Below, piece by piece: positions 1 to 5,957 of a DNA stretch of 6,993 nucleotides. The stretch comes from Bacilli bacterium (GTDB lineage: Bacteria; Bacillota_I; Bacilli_A; RF39; UBA660). The position numbers and the translations under genes were made by a program. A model generated the notes under the pieces. It made no database searches and was not told the DNA's origin. It saw only the letters and a program-made list of their open reading frames with translations. The stretch's first letter is position 1, and each line of letters starts with the position of its first letter. Where the stretch lies: the NCBI GenBank assembly GCA_022793555.1, contig JAAWDB010000025.1:1-6993 (forward strand), read 5' to 3'.

Positions 1-52
1 GTAAAATATCAATTTCTACTTTCTTTTTGGCTGTTAATTGTTTATAATTCAT
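1..52 (-). CDS. 5' end of a CDS running off the left edge; possible IS30-like transposase
   Basis: Only the first 17 codons are present, reading MNYKQLTAKKKVEIDIL. The start is supported by a strong ribosome binding site, AAGGAGGA at 61-68, 8 nt before the ATG, and by an extended -10 promoter further upstream. The pattern M-x-Y-x-x-L-T followed by a charged stretch and I-x-I-L resembles the beginning of IS30-family transposases, where a short strand leads into a helix-turn-helix. Seventeen residues cannot prove this, and any small DNA-binding protein could begin this way. The gene follows the terminator of the kinase operon and appears to be its own transcription unit. Confidence 0.45.
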   Translation of the reverse strand, partial: MNYKQLTAKKKVEIDIL

Positions 53-56
53 ATAT

Positions 57-82
57 GAGCTCCTCCTTGCCGGGTTGGGCTC
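57..82 (-). other. Leader hairpin that can pair with the ribosome binding site of the left-edge gene
   Basis: On the minus strand GAGC (82-79) pairs with GCTC (60-57). After a bulged A at 61, CC (78-77) pairs with GG (63-62). The 3' arm takes up the downstream half of the AAGGAGGA ribosome binding site at 61-68. This is read from the sequence; an effect on translation is inferred. Transposase genes often carry such leader structures to keep expression low, which fits the tentative identity of the gene but does not prove it. Confidence 0.35.
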
Positions 83-86
83 TTTT

Positions 87-95
87 ATTATATCA
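87..95 (-). promoter_or_regulatory. Extended -10 promoter for the left-edge gene
   Basis: The minus strand reads TGATATAAT, a perfect TATAAT with the TG extension one base upstream. No -35 element is recognisable at 16-18 bp spacing, because that region is the terminator stem of the kinase operon. Extended -10 promoters can work without a -35 element. The expected start, near 80-81, leaves a leader of about 30 nt. Confidence 0.5.
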
Positions 96-118
96 AAAAG
101 CCGCACCTAGTGGTGCGG
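95..118 (-). terminator. Rho-independent terminator of the kinase/HPt operon
   Basis: On the minus strand CCGCACC (118-112), loop ACTA and GGTGCGG (107-101) form a perfect 7-bp GC-rich stem, followed by CTTTTTG. It lies about 30 nt after the stop of the HPt-receiver gene. On the plus strand the trailing sequence is not T-rich and no plus-strand gene precedes it, so it acts for the minus strand. Confidence 0.85.
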
Positions 119-148
119 TTCAATTTTCAATTTAAGAAACTCATAAGT

Positions 149-883
149 TTATGAGTTTCGATGATAAAATTGTTCTATTTTATCTAAAGTACTTTTGATG
201 GACGTATCATTAAATGGTTTTTTTAGAATATTCACAATGGGATAAGAACAAGCAATTTCGATATTTTCACTAGTATCATTTCCAGTAATGACAACCACAG
301 GAATTTCTTCAAATAAATGAAATTCATCAAAATATGCTAAGACCTCAAAACCATTTAGTTTGGGCATATTTAAATCTAATAAGATAGCATAAATGTGATT
401 ATTCTTAAGCATATCTAAAGCTACACTGCCATCTTCTGCTTTTAAAACGTTATAATCTTCTTTGGTATTTTTTTCAATAAAATTTAAAATAATGTCTGAA
501 TCATCCGCAACTAATAAATTTTTCTTTTCATGAAAGAATTCATTTAAGATGGTAATAATATGATGGGTAGTTTTTCGTAACTCCGTAAAATGCGTTTCTA
601 AAAATTCATGATTTCCTTCTTTCGCTTGTAATTCGTGTTCATAAAATACTTCCGCTTGTTTCATAAAACCTAAGTATTTACTTTCACTTTTCATACTATG
701 AACTAGTATTGCGTAATTTTCATCATCTTGACTTTTTAAAAAAAGTTGCAAATCACTCAGCTTTTGAGGTAATGAATTTTGGTATTCTTTTAGGGCATCT
801 TTAAAAGATTCTTCATCACCCCAAAGTTCTAGGGCATTATCTACTTCAACGTTCTTACTTTTTAGATATTCTAGATCATTCAT
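149..883 (-). CDS. Histidine phosphotransfer (HPt) domain fused to a response-regulator receiver domain
   Basis: A 244-residue cytoplasmic phosphorelay protein. Residues about 15-118 are helical and carry an HPt motif, H62-S-M-K65 followed by a Gly at 72, close to the family pattern HxxKGxSxxxG; H62 is the likely phosphate carrier. Residues about 121-238 form a receiver domain with acidic pocket D127/D128, phospho-acceptor D170 in LLDLNMP, T200 and the K222-P223 pair. Nothing follows the receiver, so there is no DNA-binding or enzymatic output. The start is set by AGGAGGG at 891-897, 7 nt before the ATG. The gene begins 8 nt inside the end of the hybrid kinase gene, so translation is probably coupled. 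The likely path is kinase His, kinase Asp, H62, then D170 or another receiver. Domain calls are firm; the signal and final target are unknown. Confidence 0.88.
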   Translation of the reverse strand: MNDLEYLKSKNVEVDNALELWGDEESFKDALKEYQNSLPQKLSDLQLFLKSQDDENYAILVHSMKSESKYLGFMKQAEVFYEHELQAKEGNHEFLETHFTELRKTTHHIITILNEFFHEKKNLLVADDSDIILNFIEKNTKEDYNVLKAEDGSVALDMLKNNHIYAILLDLNMPKLNGFEVLAYFDEFHLFEEIPVVVITGNDTSENIEIACSYPIVNILKKPFNDTSIKSTLDKIEQFYHRNS

Positions 884-2699
884 CTTCTGACCCTCCTAAG
901 AATTTTTTTAATACTTTATCTAAATGATACTTATCGATGGGTTTTGATAAGTAAGCATCAAAACCAGAGCGTAAGTACTTTTCATCATTTCCTTCAATTG
1001 CATCGGCAGTTAAAGCGATAACGGGAATGTTAAAGCCTTCGATTTCTTTTAAACGTCTAAGCGTTTCTATTCCATTCATTTTGGGCATCATAATATCCAT
1101 TAGGATTAAGTCAAAGGTTTTACTTTCCATTAGTTCTAAGGCTTCATAGCCACTTTCTGCTAAAACAATATCAAAGTGATATGGCTTTAAAATTTGATTT
1201 GCTACTTTTAAATTGATTTTGGAATCATCTACAATTAAAATTCGTTTTCCAGGATTCGCATCATAATCAATTTCAATTTCTTCATTATTATTTTCGGGAA
1301 CTTCCATACTAACGATAGTTTGTTCTAGAAAAACACGGAATACTGAACCTTCTTCGTATTTACTATTAACGGTAATTTTTCCGCCCATCATTTCGGTTAA
1401 GCGTTTAGTAATGGCAAGACCAAGGCCAGTTCCTTCGATCGTTGTATTTTTATCTTCGTCGATCCGTTCAAACTTATTAAATAATTTGTCCATGTTTTCT
1501 TTCTTTATACCTCGCCCTGTATCTTTTACGGCAATATAAATTAGACAGGTATTTGTATTTAAGCGATTAATACAAGTTACAGTAAAATTTACTTCTCCTT
1601 TATCGGTGTATTTTACCGCATTTGTTAATAAATTTAAAATAATCTGTTTTACTTTCCCCATATCTCCTCGTAAAATTCCAGGTAAGTCTTCGGTAATGTT
1701 TATTTTGAAATCTAAGGCTTTTTCTTTCATTCTTGGAGCGATTAATTTTGCAAGGGAAGCAAATACTTCACGCGGATTGTATTCTTTTTCAATAATTTCC
1801 ATTTTATTCGCTTCGATTTTAGAAATGTCTAAAATGCCATTAACAATTTCTAGAAGATTATTGGATGCATCGACGACATCTTTGGCAAATTCTTTCGTTT
1901 CTTGTAAGTTGTTTGAGGTAAGCATGCAATCACTAAAACCAACAATTGCATTTAGAGGAGTACGAATTTCATGGGACATGCTTGATAAAAATTCTGTTTT
2001 CGCCCGATTGGCTTTTTCTGCTTGATCTTTAGCCATATTTAATTGGTTAATTAGCTTTACATCAGGATTTTCAATGGTAAAGTACATTAAAAAGGTAATG
2101 TAGGCTTCCCCAAAAGTAATTAATAGTAAAGCAGGATTGATTTTTTGAATAGTCATGATGACGGTTCCGATAATAATAAAAGCAATTAGGGGAAAAAACT
2201 TTTTTTGGGTAATATTTTTGATATTCATGATTAAACAAACAATAATGCCAATAATGGCTAGGAATGAAGCGATATACATAAAATTGGCGGCTGGTCCATA
2301 TGAATAAACTAAACCATCCCCATTTTCATAGTATAGAGGCAATACACATACTAATATGATTAAAATCGCATAAAAGCCTTTAAATATATTTTGCATTTTT
2401 TTAATGTTCACTTTTTTAAAAGTAATCATAAAAACATATAAGGTAAATAAAGTGATCCATGTCACTAAATATACTAAATAGCCGCGAGCGGTAATGGTAT
2501 TTAATATTTTAAATGATTCATAGTACTTCATAAAATAGTAACAAGGAGTACCAATGGCTGTACCAAATAAACTTGTTACAATTAATAAAGAATAAATCTT
2601 GTTTTCACTAGAGGCAATGCGTGGTTTACCAAAAAAAACTAAGGTAAGCAAAGCGATAAAGAAAAAGCTACATAAGCTAAATGAGATTCCAACTGACAT
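876..2699 (-). CDS. Membrane hybrid sensor histidine kinase (7TM, HisKA, HATPase, receiver)
   Basis: A 607-residue sensor kinase. Residues 1-210 hold about seven hydrophobic segments (near 4-24, 36-57, 72-94, 106-124, 137-160, 168-186, 188-208), matching the 7TM sensor class of histidine kinases. A short coiled-coil linker leads to the HisKA helix with H243 in MSHEIRTPLN. The ATPase domain has N356/N360 in the N box, D393-T-G-R-G in G1 and G423-T-G-L-G in G2. A C-terminal receiver (about 486-600) has D491/D492, phospho-acceptor D535, T564 and K586, so all key catalytic residues are present. The start follows AGGAGA at 2708-2713 with 8-nt spacing. It ends in TGA inside the next gene, an HPt-receiver protein that is its likely relay partner. 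There is no periplasmic ligand domain, so the signal may be a membrane state or a small hydrophobic molecule; that part is inference. Confidence 0.93.
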   Translation of the reverse strand: MSVGISFSLCSFFFIALLTLVFFGKPRIASSENKIYSLLIVTSLFGTAIGTPCYYFMKYYESFKILNTITARGYLVYLVTWITLFTLYVFMITFKKVNIKKMQNIFKGFYAILIILVCVLPLYYENGDGLVYSYGPAANFMYIASFLAIIGIIVCLIMNIKNITQKKFFPLIAFIIIGTVIMTIQKINPALLLITFGEAYITFLMYFTIENPDVKLINQLNMAKDQAEKANRAKTEFLSSMSHEIRTPLNAIVGFSDCMLTSNNLQETKEFAKDVVDASNNLLEIVNGILDISKIEANKMEIIEKEYNPREVFASLAKLIAPRMKEKALDFKINITEDLPGILRGDMGKVKQIILNLLTNAVKYTDKGEVNFTVTCINRLNTNTCLIYIAVKDTGRGIKKENMDKLFNKFERIDEDKNTTIEGTGLGLAITKRLTEMMGGKITVNSKYEEGSVFRVFLEQTIVSMEVPENNNEEIEIDYDANPGKRILIVDDSKINLKVANQILKPYHFDIVLAESGYEALELMESKTFDLILMDIMMPKMNGIETLRRLKEIEGFNIPVIALTADAIEGNDEKYLRSGFDAYLSKPIDKYHLDKVLKKFLGGSEDE

Positions 2700-2725
2700 T
2701 TTTCTACTCTCCTTTTATTTTACTA

Positions 2726-2754
2726 AGTATATCACAAACTGCTTATCCTTCCAA
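2726..2754 (-). promoter_or_regulatory. Sigma-A type promoter of the kinase/HPt operon
   Basis: Minus-strand TTGGAA (2754-2749) is separated by exactly 17 bp from TATACT (2731-2726), and the -10 has a TG extension (TGATATACT). It lies between the terminator of the ligase gene and the kinase start, so the two-gene phosphorelay is its own operon. The expected transcription start is near 2719. Confidence 0.7.
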
Positions 2755-2763
2755 CTGGTAACC

Positions 2764-2788
2764 AAAAAAAATGACTTTTCAGTCATTT
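2764..2788 (-). terminator. Terminator of the ANL ligase gene, GAAA loop, overlapping its stop codon
   Basis: On the minus strand AAATGACT (2788-2781), loop GAAA and AGTCATTT (2776-2769) form a perfect 8-bp stem, and T residues continue to 2764. The GAAA loop is a stable GNRA type, which offsets the AT-rich stem. The ligase stop codon TAA at 2789-2787 overlaps the base of the 5' arm. Confidence 0.82.
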
Positions 2789-4670
2789 AATATTTTTTTA
2801 CTTTGTTATTTAAATCTTCTGTCATACCCATTTCTTTTAGTTTTAGCATATCCACTTTACCTGCTAAATTGTACGGGATTTCTTTAACATAACGATACCA
2901 TTTTGGACGTTCTCGAACGGGAATGTTTAATTCACAAAGCTCTTCAATTTCCTTTTGAATAATTTCTAAATCTTTATCTTCTTTTAAGACGATGAAAGCC
3001 ATTGGTAAAGCCCCTGTTTTACCTTCTTCCACATTTACGCCGACTGCTGCACAATTTAAAACATTAGGATGTTTTGAGATGGCATTTTCAATTGGAAGTA
3101 ATGGAGTGGTATGTCCATCGGGACGCATGATGACATTTTTGATGCGATCGACAAAGAAAATTACACCGTCTTCATCCATATAAACTAAGTCTCCGGTTTT
3201 GGCCCATTTTACCCCATGTTCATCGGTAACAAAAAATTTAGCGGTTTCCGTTTCGTTATTAAAGTAACCTTTCATCATCGTTGGACCTGTCACATAAAGT
3301 TCACCAACTTGGTGATCCTTTCCATAATGAACTTCTTCTAAGGTATTAATATCTAAAATTTTAACATTATTACCGATATGTGGAACACCAACACTACCGA
3401 TTTTATTACTAGCAGTACTTACTGTGGTTACAAATCCTCCACCGAACTCACTCATTCCAAGCCCCTTTTTTAGATTTGGAGCTCCATGATTTTTTAAAAA
3501 TTTGTTGACTTTTTTTTCATTCGTTGGAGCCATTTTATCGCCACCGGAAATAATGTTTTCTAAAAAGGAAAAATCGTTTTTTTGGGCTAATTTGTCTTGT
3601 AATAGTAATTCGTAAAATCTTGGGACCCCCATAACATGGTTGGGACGATATTTTAAGAGAATGCTTGGAAACTCTTCTGGTTTATAGTTTGGTAAAAGTG
3701 CTACTTCCACGCCATTTGTTAAGGCGTTATGCATACCGCTTGATGATCCATATGCTGAAAAGAACGGAACATTGCCAAGAAAAATGTCTCCTGTTTTTGG
3801 TGTAATACCTGAGTATTTTAATTGCATATTTTGGCCGTTATAGGTTTCATTTGTTAATTCGGCACCCTTTGGTATTCCTGTTGTTCCACTGGTATAGACA
3901 ATCGCGGCAGTTTGGTTTGGTAAATATTTTTCGGTTTTTACGTTATTTAATCTTTTCACTTTTATAAAGTCTTGCCAGTTTAAATAAATTCCACCCGTTT
4001 TTATTTCTTTGTGAGCCATTGTATATAAACTTTTTTTGGTTTTGCTTTCTAATGAGTTGGCAGCTGAGACACTTATAATGAGTTCAAGAGTTGATGCATC
4101 TACCATTTTTTCAATGTTTTCTTTACAAAGATCTAACATGATCATTACTTTGGATTTAGCGTTATTTACGAAACCTTTGATGCGGTCAGCATTGGTACGT
4201 GGCTCAATTAAACTTGCAATGGCACCAATTTTATTTAATGCATAAAATGAATAAACAAATTCCGGAATATTTGGTAAACAAATCGTAACAATATCCCCTT
4301 TTCTTACTCCAATGGATAAAAGAGAACCCGCTACGATATCGATATTATGTAATAATTTACGGAAGGTTATTTTTTCGCCATTGTAGCTTAAAGCAATTTC
4401 TTCTAAATTTTCACTATTGGCATTTTTTAGTTGTTCATATAATGTATATTCATTTGGGGAATCATTAAGTGCTTCTTTTGGAAAAAATTTTAACCAAGGC
4501 TGATCTATCGATGGAAACCCAGTTTGTTCTTTATTTTGATTTCTTAATCCTAGTTCGATTTCTTTCAACTCGTTTTGCCGTTCTAATTCGAGAGCTAATT
4601 TTTCAAAAGATACCATTTTTTGTTTTAATTCTTGAATCGTTTTTTCTAATTCTTTTCTTTTTTTCATCAT
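2787..4670 (-). CDS. ANL-superfamily acyl/aryl adenylate-forming ligase (AMP-binding), stand-alone
   Basis: A 627-residue enzyme that would activate a carboxylic acid with ATP and probably load it onto CoA. Residues 259-269 (YTSGTTGIPKG) are the phosphate-binding loop, GMSE at 405-408 the A5 motif, TGD at 492-494 the ribose-binding A7 motif, DR at 508-509 the A8 hinge start, and K605 in AGKVD the C-terminal catalytic lysine. The A8 region is unusual: RPDGHTTPLLPIE (516-528) replaces the common GGENIYPxEIE. Residues 1-45 are a charged coiled coil rarely seen before this fold. The start is the ATG at 4670, 7 nt after AGGAGA (4678-4683). An in-frame TTG at 4721 lies in the promoter and is rejected. 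No carrier protein, thioesterase or other lipid gene is nearby, so the substrate is unknown. A coumarate- or fatty acid-CoA ligase-like role is possible. Confidence 0.85.
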   Translation of the reverse strand: MMKKRKELEKTIQELKQKMVSFEKLALELERQNELKEIELGLRNQNKEQTGFPSIDQPWLKFFPKEALNDSPNEYTLYEQLKNANSENLEEIALSYNGEKITFRKLLHNIDIVAGSLLSIGVRKGDIVTICLPNIPEFVYSFYALNKIGAIASLIEPRTNADRIKGFVNNAKSKVMIMLDLCKENIEKMVDASTLELIISVSAANSLESKTKKSLYTMAHKEIKTGGIYLNWQDFIKVKRLNNVKTEKYLPNQTAAIVYTSGTTGIPKGAELTNETYNGQNMQLKYSGITPKTGDIFLGNVPFFSAYGSSSGMHNALTNGVEVALLPNYKPEEFPSILLKYRPNHVMGVPRFYELLLQDKLAQKNDFSFLENIISGGDKMAPTNEKKVNKFLKNHGAPNLKKGLGMSEFGGGFVTTVSTASNKIGSVGVPHIGNNVKILDINTLEEVHYGKDHQVGELYVTGPTMMKGYFNNETETAKFFVTDEHGVKWAKTGDLVYMDEDGVIFFVDRIKNVIMRPDGHTTPLLPIENAISKHPNVLNCAAVGVNVEEGKTGALPMAFIVLKEDKDLEIIQKEIEELCELNIPVRERPKWYRYVKEIPYNLAGKVDMLKLKEMGMTEDLNNKVKKY

Positions 4671-4677
4671 GTACTTC

Positions 4678-4683
4678 TCTCCT
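4678..4683 (-). promoter_or_regulatory. Ribosome binding site fixing the ligase start
   Basis: Minus-strand AGGAGA is 7 nt before the ATG at 4670. It decides between that ATG, the ATG directly after it, and the upstream TTG at 4721, which has no ribosome binding site. Confidence 0.8.
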
Positions 4684-4692
4684 ATTTTTTTC

Positions 4693-4721
4693 AGTATAAT
4701 ATTTTTTTGTTGTTCCAGCAA
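4693..4721 (-). promoter_or_regulatory. Promoter of the ANL ligase gene
   Basis: TATACT (4698-4693) is preceded at 17 bp by TTGCTG (4721-4716), a weak -35 that keeps only the TTG. The start near 4686 gives a 5' leader of about 16 nt. The upstream edge lies 14 bp from the 24-bp palindrome, so the palindrome-binding protein could affect it. The weak -35 would suit an activated promoter; this is inference. Confidence 0.55.
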
Positions 4722-4727
4722 TACTTC

Positions 4728-4758
4728 TTTACACTTATTGTATCAAATTTGATACAAT
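4728..4758 (+). promoter_or_regulatory. Promoter of the HTH regulator, overlapped by the palindrome
   Basis: TTTACA (4728-4733) and TACAAT (4753-4758) are 19 bp apart, and the -10 has the TG extension (TGATACAAT), which can compensate for the long spacer. The whole -10 and most of the spacer lie in the 24-bp palindrome. Transcription would begin near 4765, leaving a leader of only about 10 nt. Confidence 0.6.
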
Positions 4759-4759
4759 A
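4736..4759. promoter_or_regulatory. Perfect 24-bp palindrome, probable operator of the adjacent HTH protein
   Basis: Each 12-base half reads TATTGTATCAAA and is followed directly by its exact reverse complement with no spacer. It covers the extended -10 of the HTH gene and lies upstream of the divergent ligase promoter. Small HTH antitoxin-like proteins usually bind such sites as dimers and repress their own promoter, so autoregulation is the simplest reading. The palindrome itself is certain; its binding protein is inferred. Confidence 0.75.
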
Positions 4760-4765
4760 TTCTTG

Positions 4766-4770
4766 GTGAG
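4766..4770 (+). promoter_or_regulatory. Ribosome binding site GGTGA fixing the HTH start
   Basis: GGTGA pairs with the UCACC part of the 16S rRNA tail, which sits closer to the start than the usual GGAGG. The 4-nt gap to the ATG at 4775 is therefore acceptable. This supports the ATG over the in-frame TTG at 4763 and GTG at 4766, which lie at or next to the expected transcription start. Confidence 0.5.
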
Positions 4771-4774
4771 TCGT

Positions 4775-5035
4775 ATGGATTATGATATTAATTACATCAA
4801 ATCTTCTTTTGATGCCAAAGAACTTAATGAGAAGTTTATTCAAGAATTTATCCGTTTTCGGAAAGAAAACAATTTGACGCAAGATTTATTAGCACGCTAT
4901 TCAAAGGTATCTCGAACGAAAATTGCCCGCATTGAATCACAGAGTTCATCCCCTTCGATATATAGTTTACTTGAAATATTAGCTCCCATTGGCTATACTA
5001 TTCAAATTACTAAAGTCAAAAAAAAAGAAAATTAA
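4775..5035 (+). CDS. Small XRE/HigA-like HTH transcriptional regulator, orphan antitoxin-like
   Basis: An 86-residue DNA-binding protein. After a charged N-terminal arm (1-22), residues about 23-72 form a Cro/C1-type HTH: LTQDLLARYS (34-43) is the second helix and SRTKIARIES (46-55) the recognition helix, with the I-A-R-I-E signature. The tail GYTIQITKV (73-81) looks like a beta strand, as in HigA-type antitoxins that pair with RelE/HigB toxins. No toxin-sized gene lies beside it in the same direction. It is the only plus-strand gene of the window, diverges from the ligase, and its stop codon overlaps that of the convergent 299-residue gene. The palindrome over its promoter suggests it represses itself. 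It could be a remnant antitoxin, or a solo regulator of the ligase promoter. HTH identity is firm; the antitoxin link is moderate. Confidence 0.82.
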   Translation: MDYDINYIKSSFDAKELNEKFIQEFIRFRKENNLTQDLLARYSKVSRTKIARIESQSSSPSIYSLLEILAPIGYTIQITKVKKKEN

Positions 5036-5044
5036 ATATTTTCT
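5018..5044 (-). terminator. Probable terminator of the 299-residue gene, inside the HTH coding end
   Basis: On the minus strand AGAAAAT (5044-5038), loop ATTTA and ATTTTCT (5032-5026) form a 7-bp stem followed by T residues down to 5018. The stem is almost all A-T and so weak, but it lies at the stop codon and has a long T run. It falls within the lysine-rich final codons of the HTH gene. On the plus strand no T run follows. Confidence 0.45.
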
Positions 5045-5931
5045 CCTTTTAAAATTCTTTTGGCTCCAATAATACTTCCTTCTTCGATTTTTTCAATGTC
5101 TTTAAAAAACTTTTGTAGTATAATTCTTTTTTCAGGACTTATTTGCTTATCATAAAAAGAGGATTCAATTTTTCCTGCAAATTCTTTTCCATCATTTAAA
5201 GATAACATAAAATAATGGACAATTGCTCCAATGTATGCCTTATCGGTTAATAAAGGTGAATGATTGACATCTAGAAATGATTCCCAAAAGGAAAGTAATT
5301 CCTCTTTACAACTATTACTAAATTCTGTTTCTTTATTTTTTTCTAAAAGAATTCTCCTATTAGTTGATAGAAATAAATCTATTTCATAAATTAGTGGTGC
5401 ATTTAACCTTCTATGCATTAAAAGCTTTTCTAATTCAGGACAAAGAAATAAAACATCATAATAATTTTCTATATCTCTTTTTTTGTAGCGTTTTAACACA
5501 TTTAAGTAAATTAAAATCATTTTTTCGTTCAAAAAATTTTCAGTATCTATATCTTTTTGTCTTTGACTTATTTCTTGATCTAAATAGTCATCTTCATATT
5601 CAAAATAATAATCTATTTGACTTTTTAAATTTGAATTTATTCTTTTGGCAATATTCATCCAAATACGATAAAGTGGTTTATTTAATGGATGGACTGTATC
5701 AATATTATTTAAAACTCCGATTTGTGGTAAAATTGATAAATAATTACTAACTTCTGTCGCAGTTTGAACAGTTATATTTTGATACAACTCATCTTCATAT
5801 TCTAAGGCGAGAGCTAAGTTCTCCAACTGTTTAGTTTTTTCTTCCTTATTTTTGCACTTTACTAATTTTTGATGAATATTATAAATATTTTGACTTATTT
5901 GTAACATTTCTTTGAAACTTGCTTTTTTCAT
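5032..5931 (-). CDS. Protein of unknown function, 299 residues, predicted soluble and helical
   Basis: I do not recognise this family. The protein is rich in Lys, Glu, Leu and Ile and seems mostly alpha-helical, with no signal peptide, no membrane segment and no obvious catalytic, nucleotide-binding or HTH motif. An acidic patch, YYFEYEDDYLDQE, lies near the middle, and three scattered cysteines show no metal-site pattern. The start at 5931 is preferred: AAGGAG (5940-5945) is 8 nt before it, while an ATG two codons upstream at 5937 is only 2 nt from that site. It has its own promoter. Its stop overlaps the stop of the convergent HTH gene by 4 bases (TTAA, 5032-5035). The AT content looks higher than in the ribosomal and kinase genes, which may hint at acquired DNA, but this was judged by eye. 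Confidence 0.75.
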   Translation of the reverse strand: MKKASFKEMLQISQNIYNIHQKLVKCKNKEEKTKQLENLALALEYEDELYQNITVQTATEVSNYLSILPQIGVLNNIDTVHPLNKPLYRIWMNIAKRINSNLKSQIDYYFEYEDDYLDQEISQRQKDIDTENFLNEKMILIYLNVLKRYKKRDIENYYDVLFLCPELEKLLMHRRLNAPLIYEIDLFLSTNRRILLEKNKETEFSNSCKEELLSFWESFLDVNHSPLLTDKAYIGAIVHYFMLSLNDGKEFAGKIESSFYDKQISPEKRIILQKFFKDIEKIEEGSIIGAKRILKGENI

Positions 5932-5939
5932 TTCCATAA

Positions 5940-5945
5940 CTCCTT
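5940..5945 (-). promoter_or_regulatory. Ribosome binding site deciding the start of the 299-residue protein
   Basis: Minus-strand AAGGAG is 8 nt before the ATG at 5931 but only 2 nt before the ATG at 5937. The second ATG is thus the likelier start and the protein begins MKKASF. Confidence 0.65.
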
Positions 5946-5957
5946 GTTTGAGTTATT

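Noticed and set aside
95..118. Terminator hairpin as an insertion-sequence end repeat
   Set aside because: It has the form of an ordinary terminator and no second copy is in the window.
1606..2025. 139-codon plus-strand open frame inside the histidine kinase
   Set aside because: Antisense to the conserved HisKA/ATPase region; a shadow of the real gene.
4469..4699. Plus-strand open frame rich in Leu and Phe, resembling a small membrane protein
   Set aside because: It is the antisense of the ligase coiled coil, whose Lys and Glu codons read as Phe and Leu on the other strand.
4671..4721. 17-codon N-terminal extension of the ligase from a TTG at 4721
   Set aside because: It has no ribosome binding site, would run through the likely -35 and -10 of the gene, and a good AGGAGA lies just before the ATG at 4670.
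4763..4774. Upstream TTG or GTG starts for the HTH gene
   Set aside because: They lie at the expected transcription start, and the GTG overlaps the GGTGA that best serves the ATG at 4775.
4691..4882. Minus-strand open frame opposite the HTH gene
   Set aside because: It runs antisense through the palindrome and HTH coding sequence, has no protein-like composition, and covers the ligase promoter.
5364..5750. 128-codon plus-strand open frame inside the 299-residue gene
   Set aside because: Its product is a low-complexity mix of Leu, Phe, Asn and Tyr, as expected from the antisense of an AT-rich helical gene, and no ribosome binding site was seen.
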